This document shows positions 41,430 to 49,616 of a stretch of 64,000 nucleotides of DNA, one piece after another. A program made the translations under genes and the position numbers. Each line of letters opens with the position of its first letter. Positions within the stretch are counted from its first letter, which is position 1. The DNA is from Arthrobacter sp. D5-1 (GTDB lineage Bacteria; Actinomycetota; Actinomycetes; Actinomycetales; Micrococcaceae), in the NCBI RefSeq assembly GCF_017357425.1, contig NZ_CP014571.1, forward strand, positions 3,782,001 through 3,846,000, written 5' to 3'. A model generated the notes under the pieces. The model saw nothing but the letters and a program-made list of their open reading frames with translations. It did not search any database and was not told the DNA's origin.

Positions 41430-44153
41430 CTACTTCTTGGCTGCGGTCTTCCTGGCCGGCGCTTTGCGGGTGGTGGTCCGCTTGACCGGGCCCTTGGCCC
41501 TTTTTTCAGCCAAAAGTTCGACGGCGCGTTCCCGGGTCAGTTCCTCCAGCGAGGTGGTGCGCGGGACCGTGATGTTGGTGATGCCGTCTGTGATGTACGG
41601 GCCGAACCGGCCTTCCTTCACCACGATGGTCTTTTCCGAAACAGGGTCCGGGCCGAACTCGGCAAGCGGCGGTACAGCCGCACGGGCTCCCCGCTGCTTG
41701 GGCTGTGAATAGATCTCCAGTGCCTGTTCCAAGGTAATCGTGAAGATTTCCTCTTCCGAACCGATGGAGCGGGAATCCGTGCCCTTCTTCAGGTACGGAC
41801 CAAAGCGGCCGTTCTGCACCGTGATGGGGTTCCCATCAGCATCCTCACCGAGTACCCGCGGCAGGCTCATGAGCTGCAGCGCCTCGTCAAGGGTAACCGT
41901 GTCCACGGTCATGGACTTGAACAGCGAACCTGTGCGCGGCTTGGCCTTGACGGGCTTCTTGGGCGGCTTCGGCTTGCCGTTCTTGTAGTACTCAACCGGC
42001 TGGTTTGCCAGCTGTTCCTCGGTCATCTCCGGGATGATCTCGGTGACGTATGCCCCGTAACGGCCGTTCTTGGCCACCACGGTGTGCCCGGTGTGGGGAT
42101 CAGTGCCCAGGACGCGTTCCTCCGGGGCGGCAGTCTCCATCAACTCAATGGCTTTGGCTGCCGTGAGTTCATCCGGGGCAAGTTCCTCGGGGACGTTGGC
42201 CCGAGAGGACTCAACTACCTCGCCGGTCTTCTGGTCGATGGTGGGGATCGAGCTTTCCAGGTAGGGCCCGAACTTGCCTACGCGGAGTGTGATGCCGTCA
42301 GCGATGGGCACGGAGTTGATCTCGCGGGCGTCGATTTCGCCGAGGTTGTTGACGATGCTCAGCAGGCCCGGATCGGCGTCTTCACCGTAGTAGAAGTGCT
42401 TGAGCCAGGCAGCGCCTGCGGCCTGGCCATTGGCGATCTTGTCCAGGTCGCCTTCCATGTCCGCGGTGAACTCGTAGTCCACGTAGTCCGTGAAGTGCTG
42501 TTCCAGCAAACGGATCACCGAGAAAGCGATCCAGCTCGGAACCAGGGCGGAACCCTGTTTCCGGACATAACCGCGGTCCTGGATGGTGGAAATCGTGGAG
42601 GCATAAGTGGACGGACGGCCGATGCCCCGCTTTTCCAGTTCAGCAGTCAGCGATGCTTCTGTGTACCGCGGCGGTGGCGACGTTTCGTGTCCCACAGCCT
42701 GGATTTCCGATGCTTTAAGGGAGTCGCCCTTGGCAACATTGGGCAAGCGACGGGCTTCGTCCGACTCGTCGTCGCCCCGGCTCTCGTCCTTGCCTTCTTC
42801 ATAGGCCGCCAGGAAGCCGGGGAAGGTGATGACGGTACCGGAAGCCGAGAATTCGGCGTCGCGTCCGTCTGCCGCCACCGCACCGAGGCGGATGGTGGCG
42901 GTGGAGCCCTTGGCGTCGGCCATCTGCGAGGCGACGGTGCGCTTCCAGATGAGCTCGTACAACCGGAACTCATCGCCGCTCAGCTGCTTGGCAACCTGTG
43001 CCGGGGTGCGGAAAGAGTCTCCTGCGGGACGGATGGCCTCGTGCGCTTCCTGCGCGTTGGCTGCCTTGTTGGCGTACACGCGGGGGCTCTGGGGCACGTA
43101 CTCAGGGCCGTAGAGCTCGGCGGCCTGGCGGCGGGATGCCGTGAGGGCTTCATCGCTCAACGCCGACGAGTCGGTACGCATATACGTGATGTAGCCGTTT
43201 TCATACAGGCGCTGGGCTACCTGCATGGTGCTCTTGGAGGAGAAGCGCAGCTTGCGGCCGGCTTCCTGCTGCAGCGTCGATGTGGTGAACGGTGCGGCCG
43301 GACGGCGGGTGTACGGCTTGGTATCTACGGAGCGTACGCGGAATTCGGCGTTTTCCAGGCCCGCGGCCAAGGACGTGGCCAGTTCCTCGTTGAGGTGCAC
43401 CACTGTGGAGGAGGTGAGCTGGCCGTTGTCATTGAAGTCACGGCCACTGGCAACCTTGGAACCGTCCACAGCAGCAAGCTTGGCCTTGAAGGAACCGGAG
43501 TCAGCACCGAACTGGCCGGTGAGGTCCCAGTAGGAGGCTGCCCGGAAGGCCATGCGTTCACGTTCTCGGTCCACCACCATACGGGTCACCACGGACTGCA
43601 CACGGCCGGCCGAAAGCCCGCGGGCAACCTTGCGCCACAGGACAGGAGAGATCTCGTAGCCATACAGGCGGTCGAGGATGCGGCGGGTTTCCTGGGCATC
43701 CACCAAAGCGGTGTCCACATCGCGCAGGTTGTCCATGGCGCGGTGGATGGCTTCCTTGGTGATTTCGCCAAAGGTCATGCGATAGACGGGAACTTTGGGC
43801 TTCAGGACCTCCAGGAGGTGCCACGCGATGGCCTCGCCTTCGCGGTCCCCATCGGTTGCGAGGTAGAGCGCATCAGCGTCTTTCAGCTGGGCCTTTAGCT
43901 CGGCAACCTTCTTCTTCTTGTCCGGGGAGACAACGTAGTACGGCTTGAAGTCGTTTTCGATGTCGACGGCGAACTTGCCCAGCGAGGTCTTCTTCAGTTC
44001 TGCAGGGAGATCAGACGGCTGCGGGAGGTCCCGGATGTGGCCGATGGAAGCCTCGACGATGAAGCCTTCGCCAAGGTACTTGGCGATGGTCTTACTCTTG
44101 GCGGGAGACTCCACGATCACGAGTTTCTTGCCGGTTTTTGCCTTGCTGGGCAC
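41430..44153 (-). CDS. topA: DNA topoisomerase I, Lys-rich C-terminal type
   Basis: A 907-residue type IA topoisomerase. The GTG at 44153 has AGGAG five bases upstream; the longer in-frame reading to 44195 is rejected. TOPRIM is N-terminal (KLVIVESPAKSKTI; ATDGDREGEAIAWH, metal-binding Asp/Glu), the active tyrosine is in YITYMRTDSSALS (about Y324) and GLSAGRVQSVV lies in domain IV. The C-terminal third has repeats with the GRFGPYLKKG/GRFGPYITDG signature and a basic tail (KRTTTRKAPARKTAAKK), the actinobacterial pattern without zinc fingers. It relaxes negative supercoils ahead of and behind polymerases and is essential. Confidence 0.96.
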   Translation of the reverse strand: MPSKAKTGKKLVIVESPAKSKTIAKYLGEGFIVEASIGHIRDLPQPSDLPAELKKTSLGKFAVDIENDFKPYYVVSPDKKKKVAELKAQLKDADALYLATDGDREGEAIAWHLLEVLKPKVPVYRMTFGEITKEAIHRAMDNLRDVDTALVDAQETRRILDRLYGYEISPVLWRKVARGLSAGRVQSVVTRMVVDRERERMAFRAASYWDLTGQFGADSGSFKAKLAAVDGSKVASGRDFNDNGQLTSSTVVHLNEELATSLAAGLENAEFRVRSVDTKPYTRRPAAPFTTSTLQQEAGRKLRFSSKSTMQVAQRLYENGYITYMRTDSSALSDEALTASRRQAAELYGPEYVPQSPRVYANKAANAQEAHEAIRPAGDSFRTPAQVAKQLSGDEFRLYELIWKRTVASQMADAKGSTATIRLGAVAADGRDAEFSASGTVITFPGFLAAYEEGKDESRGDDESDEARRLPNVAKGDSLKASEIQAVGHETSPPPRYTEASLTAELEKRGIGRPSTYASTISTIQDRGYVRKQGSALVPSWIAFSVIRLLEQHFTDYVDYEFTADMEGDLDKIANGQAAGAAWLKHFYYGEDADPGLLSIVNNLGEIDAREINSVPIADGITLRVGKFGPYLESSIPTIDQKTGEVVESSRANVPEELAPDELTAAKAIELMETAAPEERVLGTDPHTGHTVVAKNGRYGAYVTEIIPEMTEEQLANQPVEYYKNGKPKPPKKPVKAKPRTGSLFKSMTVDTVTLDEALQLMSLPRVLGEDADGNPITVQNGRFGPYLKKGTDSRSIGSEEEIFTITLEQALEIYSQPKQRGARAAVPPLAEFGPDPVSEKTIVVKEGRFGPYITDGITNITVPRTTSLEELTRERAVELLAEKRAKGPVKRTTTRKAPARKTAAKK

Positions 44154-44278
44154 GGTGCTCCTACAGAAAAAATGTGTAATTGGGCTGGTGCCCATATTGG
44201 CCTAGTTCACCATAGTTTGCAGAATCCTGCGTTTTGGTACGGAAACCAGGGCGGTCATTCGGTGACCAGGCCGGAGGG

Positions 44279-44989
44279 TTATTGCCCGGGCGCCACGCGG
44301 TCATCCGGGATCATTGACCACAAGGTTGCCACACGTTCGGCACCTTCCGGAATCTGCGTGGGATCCTCGAGTTCGTACTCCCTCACGACCTCGCGGATTC
44401 TGTCCGCCAGTTCCTTCCGTTGCGGGTTGGTGAGATAAAGCAGGTTGCTGGAGAGGACCACCGATACCGGCTCGTCTCCCCCTTCACCACGCTGGCGGCG
44501 CTCCCCCCGGGCTTTCGCGAAGGCAGAAGCGCGTCGACGGAACGCATCGAGCTCCAGGTCAACCACGGCAATCTCTGGGCTGGCGACACTGCCTCCCGAG
44601 ATGGTGAAGTCTGTTCCGGCAGCCTTCCAACGCCGCTCGCGTGCATCACCGGCGTTTTCGGCCGGTGCCACGATTCCCCATTTCTGGAGGGCGCGGAGGT
44701 GGTAGCTCATGGCGCTGGGGGTCAGGCCGGTCCGGGCAGCGAGTTCGGTTGCTGTGTGGCTCACCTGGGTGGCGTAAAGCTCAGAGATGACCTCGATGCG
44801 GGCAGCGTGCGCCAAGGCGCGGATAGCCTTGGGATCGGTGATCTCAACCGTCTTCTCGGCCCGCTTCCGCCGCGGAACGTCGCCTGACGTTTGGGATGTC
44901 TCGTTGTTCGCAATCACTTGATCAGTGTAGTCAGGGTCACTTGCGGGACCATCGGAGTTCATCGCCGGCGGCGTCGCGTCGCTGCTCAT
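44279..44989 (-). CDS. ArsR-like winged helix regulator, possibly coupled to the methyltransferase
   Basis: A 236-residue protein with an acidic, flexible N-terminus (about 45 residues), then an ArsR/HTH_20-type winged helix (ALAHAARIEVISELYATQVS; TELAARTGLTPSAMSYHLRAL). The C-terminal 100 residues carry a low-complexity basic segment (RRRASAFAKARGERRQRGEG) and no recognised ligand domain. Its first four bases overlap the stop of the methyltransferase, so both are made from one transcript. It is followed by topA after 125 bases. Signal and target not evident. Confidence 0.78.
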   Translation of the reverse strand: MSSDATPPAMNSDGPASDPDYTDQVIANNETSQTSGDVPRRKRAEKTVEITDPKAIRALAHAARIEVISELYATQVSHTATELAARTGLTPSAMSYHLRALQKWGIVAPAENAGDARERRWKAAGTDFTISGGSVASPEIAVVDLELDAFRRRASAFAKARGERRQRGEGGDEPVSVVLSSNLLYLTNPQRKELADRIREVVREYELEDPTQIPEGAERVATLWSMIPDDRVAPGQ

Positions 44990-46635
44990 TCGCTGGTCTG
45001 CGTCGGGTCCGGAAGCAGGAAACCTTCAAGGACGAGGTTGGTGACATCCCTGTACAGGCCCTCCGTGAAAGCATCCTCGTCAAAGTCCTCGTCGCCTCCC
45101 AACAGCGAGACCAGGGCCGCCACGATCTGGCGGACCGACAACTCTCCGTCGCAGGCAGAGGCGAACCCTGCAAGCTCCGTGCTGAGCAGGTTGGTCCTGC
45201 GGAGGCCTGCACCCTGCCTCAGGAGAATGACACCAGGATGGGCAGCTCCGGGTCGCTGGTGGCGTTCTTCGGTTACGTCCTCCGCTACAACCAGATGCGC
45301 GTCGGCCACCGGGGTGGCGGCCACCCAATCGGCCCGTTCCACGGCCGCGCCCAGATGCGGTCCGATGGGTTGTTCGATGGGATAGGTGATCTCTTCGAAG
45401 CGGCTGATGGTGGACCGGTGTCCTGGCCCAGGGCGGCGCAGCCAGATCATGCCGAAGCCCACCCCTTCCACGTTCCTGGAGGCGAAGTCGTCCAGGTATG
45501 CAGCGTACGACTCCTTGTACTGCTCACGGTCACGGTTCTGGGAGGCATCCTGCAGCCAGGTCTCGGCGTACTGTTCCGGATCCACTTGCTCGCGCTGGAT
45601 GAACCACACGTCAAGACCCGAGTCCTTGAGCCATGCATTGGGACGGTCCTTCCAGTCCGACCCCTCGGTAACCTCCCAGTTGCCCAGCATTTGTGCGGTG
45701 CCGCCGGGTTCCAGGACGCTGGCGAGTGATTGCACCAACGAAGCCACGATCCCGTCACCCGGAAGTCCGCCGTCGCGGTAGGTGAACTGGTCCGACGACA
45801 ATTCCCCGCCCGTCCTGGGTGTGATCACGAAGGGAGGGTTGGACACCACCAAGCCGAACTGTTCACCCTCCACAGGGTCCAGGAGCGATCCCAGGCGAAG
45901 GCTTACCCGGCTCTCCAAGTTCTGGGGATCCAGGTCAAGCTCCGCCGCATTCAGCAGCAGATTGAACCGGGTAAATGCCAGTGCCCTTGGGGAGATGTCC
46001 GTAGCTGTAACGTGCTCGCAATGGTGCAGCAGGTGGAAAGTCTGGATCCCGCAGCCAGTCCCCAGGTCCAGGGCGCGTTTGGTGTGTTGCCTGAAAGTGG
46101 TTTGGACCAGCGTTGTGGAGGCGCGGCCAATGCCCAGGACATGGTCATGACGCAGGACTCCCGCCTGTTGGTGGGCTGCGAGGTCACTGGCGACCCAGAG
46201 TTCGGCGCCACCGCTGCCGTCTGCATTCGCGTCCCAACCGTACGGTCGCAGGTCTACCGTGACCCGGACGACCTCGCCATCCACAGCGGCCAAGCCGAGC
46301 TCCACGAGTCCTTGGGTACGGATTCCGGGCAGGGCGGAGTCAACGTCGGCCACGGACTGTGGGACGGCCAGAAGCCAGAGACGGACAATCACAGCCAGCG
46401 ACCGGACCGCGGGATCGTGCGAGTCTTTCAACCGCTCGGTGGCCAGGAGCGCAGGAACCACTTGGTCCCTGCCAAGCGCTGCTGACGCCGACTCCCCCAG
46501 CAGGGCAGCCACGCCATCCACGGTGTAGGAGAGGGCGAGAAGGTCCCGGGCAAGCACCTGGAGCAGTGCGGGTTGGTCGCTTCGGGGAGCATCGTCAGTG
46601 TTGCCGGCGGTAAACAGGAATGCAGTGTCAGTCAC
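44986..46635 (-). CDS. Class I SAM-dependent methyltransferase (NPPF type)
   Basis: A 549-residue protein. Residues about 190-290 form the SAM domain (ALDLGTGCGIQTFHLL, motif I; VTATDISPRALAFTRFNL; VSNPPFVITPR, the NPPF motif of amino-group methyltransferases acting on glutamine or nucleic-acid bases). The N-terminal 180 residues and C-terminal 200 residues are extra domains without a strong match. The C-terminus ends with acidic GGDEDFDEDAF. Similar actinobacterial proteins are annotated only as methyltransferases; the substrate is not known. It is cotranscribed with the ArsR-like gene and divergent from the first small lipoprotein. Confidence 0.8.
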   Translation of the reverse strand: MTDTAFLFTAGNTDDAPRSDQPALLQVLARDLLALSYTVDGVAALLGESASAALGRDQVVPALLATERLKDSHDPAVRSLAVIVRLWLLAVPQSVADVDSALPGIRTQGLVELGLAAVDGEVVRVTVDLRPYGWDANADGSGGAELWVASDLAAHQQAGVLRHDHVLGIGRASTTLVQTTFRQHTKRALDLGTGCGIQTFHLLHHCEHVTATDISPRALAFTRFNLLLNAAELDLDPQNLESRVSLRLGSLLDPVEGEQFGLVVSNPPFVITPRTGGELSSDQFTYRDGGLPGDGIVASLVQSLASVLEPGGTAQMLGNWEVTEGSDWKDRPNAWLKDSGLDVWFIQREQVDPEQYAETWLQDASQNRDREQYKESYAAYLDDFASRNVEGVGFGMIWLRRPGPGHRSTISRFEEITYPIEQPIGPHLGAAVERADWVAATPVADAHLVVAEDVTEERHQRPGAAHPGVILLRQGAGLRRTNLLSTELAGFASACDGELSVRQIVAALVSLLGGDEDFDEDAFTEGLYRDVTNLVLEGFLLPDPTQTSE

Positions 46636-46727
46636 CCTGCAAGTGTAGGGGCGGCCTCCCGGGCCGGGTGGTCCCCTACCGGGCTATGTGGACAAAGGAC
46701 GCCGCTGGAACCCGGTAGCGTGGAATC

Positions 46728-47171
46728 ATGCTCAACTTCTCCTCCACAAGGCGCCGCGCGGGCCTTGGTGCCCTGGCCGCTGGTGTCCTGCTGGGGGTCG
46801 CCGCCTGCCAGGCGCCGGTCAACATCGCAGATGCAGACGTTCCCGCTTGGAAGGAAAAGGTCCTCCCGGCAGCAAGCGGCGCGGTCTTGGAGGACTCCGG
46901 CAAGATCCTCAACCGGGACCCCTTGGTCAAGGAATCGCCCAGCGTGTCCGCCGGGACCTATACGCTCACCATGGCGTGCGACGGCGGCGGCAAGGCCTAC
47001 TTCGCCGTCTCCTTGAGCGGAAACAAAATCGCCGATGCGGCTGCAGCATGCAACGGCAGCCTCGATGTGGTGAAAATCAAAGTGCCTGCTGCCGGCCCCC
47101 TCAACATCTCGACCAGCAGCGTCGATGCCCCACTGATCTACGCTTATCACCTGGCTCCGACGGCAGGCTAG
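46728..47171 (+). CDS. Small secreted lipoprotein, first of a tandem pair
   Basis: A 147-residue protein with a signal peptide (RRRAGLGALAAGVLLG) and lipobox VAAC (Cys about residue 27), so it should be anchored outside the membrane. The mature part has AGTYTLTMACDGGGKAYFAV and ends PLIYAYHLAP. It contains two Cys (MACDG and AACNG) that may form a disulphide. The same pattern appears in the next gene (GGTYAVTLACRGTRRVTFAV ... FAYRVSRL), which points to an old tandem duplication. Function unknown. Confidence 0.78.
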   Translation: MLNFSSTRRRAGLGALAAGVLLGVAACQAPVNIADADVPAWKEKVLPAASGAVLEDSGKILNRDPLVKESPSVSAGTYTLTMACDGGGKAYFAVSLSGNKIADAAAACNGSLDVVKIKVPAAGPLNISTSSVDAPLIYAYHLAPTAG

Positions 47172-47235
47172 AAGCCCCCGGATTCTTCCTCCAACAAGCC
47201 TTCAGACAGCGGCCGCCCGGGCGTAAAGTCAGTGC

Positions 47236-47766
47236 ATGGGCAGCAAGGCAGCTTGCTCGGTGATGTCACAGCGGCTGGCGAGGGCCGCCGTCGTGCTTCT
47301 CGTTGTCCTGAGCGGAGGCGTAGCCGGTTGCGAATACACCTATGAGGACGGCGGCAGGCCGGAGGCCACCGCCACCTCCACTGCAGGAAACGTCGCCCTT
47401 CCACCCGATCCGGCGCTGGAAGACACCGTCAGCGGCGATGCCCTGGAAGAATGGGCAAAGGCTGCGCTGCCTGAGTCGCAAGGTCAGTCGTTCTACTCCA
47501 GCAGCGGCTATCTGAACCCCGGTGAGTCCAAGTCCGAGCAAACAGTGCAGCTGCCCGGAGGAACATACGCCGTGACGCTGGCATGCCGTGGCACCCGCCG
47601 GGTCACGTTCGCCGTGACGCTGAACGATGTGGCTCTGGTGGACCTGACGTTGGGGTGCGCCAACGCGCGGGTCAGCGTTGTCCAACTGGACAAGGACGCC
47701 ATCCTGTCCATCACCGTCGGGTCCAGGTCCGATGCCAATTTCGCCTACCGTGTGAGCAGGCTTTGA
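47236..47766 (+). CDS. Small secreted lipoprotein, second of a tandem pair
   Basis: A 176-residue protein with an N-terminal hydrophobic stretch (AAVVLLVVLSGGVAGC), lipobox VAGC. After a linker (ATATSTAGNVALPPDP) the C-terminal 90 residues resemble those of the preceding lipoprotein: a beta-rich domain with two Cys (TLACRG and LGCANA) at corresponding places. The start is unclear; 47236 (ATG) lacks a strong ribosome site and 47263 (MSQRLARAAVV) is an alternative. It lies 64 bases after the first lipoprotein, so they are probably cotranscribed. It converges with trhO. Confidence 0.75.
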   Translation: MGSKAACSVMSQRLARAAVVLLVVLSGGVAGCEYTYEDGGRPEATATSTAGNVALPPDPALEDTVSGDALEEWAKAALPESQGQSFYSSSGYLNPGESKSEQTVQLPGGTYAVTLACRGTRRVTFAVTLNDVALVDLTLGCANARVSVVQLDKDAILSITVGSRSDANFAYRVSRL

Positions 47767-47773
47767 GACCGCG

Positions 47774-48670
47774 CTAAGCGGCTTCGCAGCCTCCGGGGCA
47801 GCGCAGCGTTTCCGGGCTTGAGGCGCATTCGGCACAGTACAGGGTCAGAGTGCGGCAACTGAGGTTGGAGCAATTCTCGAACTTGTTGGTGGGGGCAGCG
47901 CAGCGGACGCATTCGCCGATGGTTTTGGCGTCCTCGCTGAACTCGACGTGCATGCGCTTGTCGAAGACATAAAGGGAACCTTCCCAGAGCCCTTTGTCCT
48001 TGAACGTTTCTCCGTAGCGGACAATCCCGCCATCCAACTGGTAGACCTCTTTGAAGCCCCTGTTGACCATCAGGCTGGATAGGACTTCGCAGCGGATTCC
48101 ACCGGTGCAATAGGTGACGACCGGTTTGTCCTTGAGGTCGTCGTACTTGCCCGAATCCAGTTCCTTGATGAAGTCGTGCGTGGTGTCCACGTCCGGAACG
48201 ATCGCATCCTTGAACTTGCCGATCTGTGCCTCGAACGCGTTGCGTCCGTCAAAGAACACCACGTCCTCGCCACTGGACTTCCTTGCCTCCACCAGCGCGT
48301 GGAGTTCCTCCGGCTGGAGGTGCTTGCCGCCGCCCACCACGCCGTTGTCATCAACCTTGAGTTCCCCGGGAGCACCGAACGACACGATTTCATCGCGGAC
48401 CTTGACGCTGAGACGCGGGAAATCTGCGGCACTTCCCTCCGACCATTTGAAGTCGATCCCATGGAAGCCCTTATATTCACGCGTGGTCTTCACGTACTGC
48501 TTCATGTTGTTCAGCTCGCCGCCCACCGTGGCATTGATGCCGTCCTTCGAAATGAGGATCCGACCGGTGAGGCCCAGTTTTTCGCACAGGGCACGCTGCC
48601 ATAGACGCACGGCGTCGGGGTCGGCGATCGGGGTAAAGCCATAGAAGAGGACGATTCGGTTCAAAGCCAC
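47774..48670 (-). CDS. trhO: tRNA uridine-34 hydroxylase TrhO (rhodanese-like)
   Basis: A 298-residue protein with an N-terminal YceA-type domain ([32 protein letters not shown]), a rhodanese domain with the active-site loop [11 protein letters not shown], and a C-terminal Cys-rich region ([19 protein letters not shown], then YCAECASS) typical of longer members. TrhO makes 5-hydroxyuridine at the wobble position of tRNAs. Start GTG at 48670. It converges on the lipoprotein pair. Confidence 0.9.
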   Translation of the reverse strand: MALNRIVLFYGFTPIADPDAVRLWQRALCEKLGLTGRILISKDGINATVGGELNNMKQYVKTTREYKGFHGIDFKWSEGSAADFPRLSVKVRDEIVSFGAPGELKVDDNGVVGGGKHLQPEELHALVEARKSSGEDVVFFDGRNAFEAQIGKFKDAIVPDVDTTHDFIKELDSGKYDDLKDKPVVTYCTGGIRCEVLSSLMVNRGFKEVYQLDGGIVRYGETFKDKGLWEGSLYVFDKRMHVEFSEDAKTIGECVRCAAPTNKFENCSNLSCRTLTLYCAECASSPETLRCPGGCEAA

Positions 48671-48829
48671 TATTCAAGGGTACTTGGTGCAGTAAAATCG
48701 CCGACCGGCCACGCTTCAGGCCCGTCCGGCACCGCGCCTGCCGATAGGAGAAGTCACAATTCCATAAGCAAGCATTCCGGGGCTGATCCGGCTCTGTTGC
48801 TTCATGATGCGCTGGCATACTCTCTCTAC

Positions 48830-49525
48830 ATGAGTCCAGACGCCTTGGTTGAAGACATTGCGCACCTTTTGGAAGTCTGGGTAGCCGGCTGGTCCGGCTG
48901 CCGCGGCTATGAGTCACGCCAAGAAGGCCGCTTCCCTGCTGCGCTTCGCGCCGACAAAACCGGTGACTGGGAGTATTTTGCCCACGATCCCTCGGACGAA
49001 GAGTTCACCGCCCTTGCGGCCAAGACCGCAGAAGCCCCCACCCGGATCCTGACGGTCCTCACCAACGACGTCCAACGGTACAAGTACCTGGCTGAACAGC
49101 ACGGGCTGACCGTGACGTCCGCATCGCAAACCATGATGATCGTGGACATGGAAACCCAGGATTCCGAGGATCCGTGGCTGCCCGACGACGACCTTGAACT
49201 CGCTACCTCCGAATCCAACGGAGTCCACTACGCCGTGGTCCATTCCGGCGAGCAGGTGGCCGCCAGCGGACGGGTCTTCGTAGTGGACGGTACTGCAGTC
49301 TTCGACAAAATCGTCACCGAACCGGACTTCCAGCGCCGTGGGCTGGGAAGCTTTATCATGAAGGCCCTCGCCGCCCAGGCGTTCTCGCATGATGTGGAGA
49401 ACGGGCTATTGCTGGCATCCCTGGACGGCCAGAAGCTCTACTCCCATCTTGGCTGGGACGTGGTGTGCCACGTTCTCATGATGTCCGCCAGCGGCACCGA
49501 AGGATCGGACCTTTCAGGAGCGTAG
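48830..49525 (+). CDS. GNAT-family N-acetyltransferase
   Basis: A protein of about 231 residues. The C-terminal half is the GNAT fold: AVFDKIVTEPDFQRRGLGSFIMKAL with the acetyl-CoA pyrophosphate loop QRRGLGS. The N-terminal 125 residues have VEDIAHLLEVWVAGWSGCRG and LTNDVQRYKYLAEQHGL. The ATG at 48830 is chosen because no ribosome site precedes it but a -10-like CATACT lies about nine bases upstream, as in leaderless genes. A TTG 33 bases upstream (48797) is the alternative. Acceptor unknown. The gap 48671-48829 holds no other gene. Confidence 0.75.
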   Translation: MSPDALVEDIAHLLEVWVAGWSGCRGYESRQEGRFPAALRADKTGDWEYFAHDPSDEEFTALAAKTAEAPTRILTVLTNDVQRYKYLAEQHGLTVTSASQTMMIVDMETQDSEDPWLPDDDLELATSESNGVHYAVVHSGEQVAASGRVFVVDGTAVFDKIVTEPDFQRRGLGSFIMKALAAQAFSHDVENGLLLASLDGQKLYSHLGWDVVCHVLMMSASGTEGSDLSGA

Positions 49526-49616
49526 CTTCTGCTTCCGACGGCTGGTTGAGCCAAGTTCGACGGCGACGCCCTCGGGTGCCGCCGTCGGCGTGCCCGCACA
49601 ATGACAGAATGATTCG

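Noticed and set aside
42084-43898. 604-codon forward frame opposite topA
   Set aside because: Complete antisense of topoisomerase I, with no start signal or family motif.
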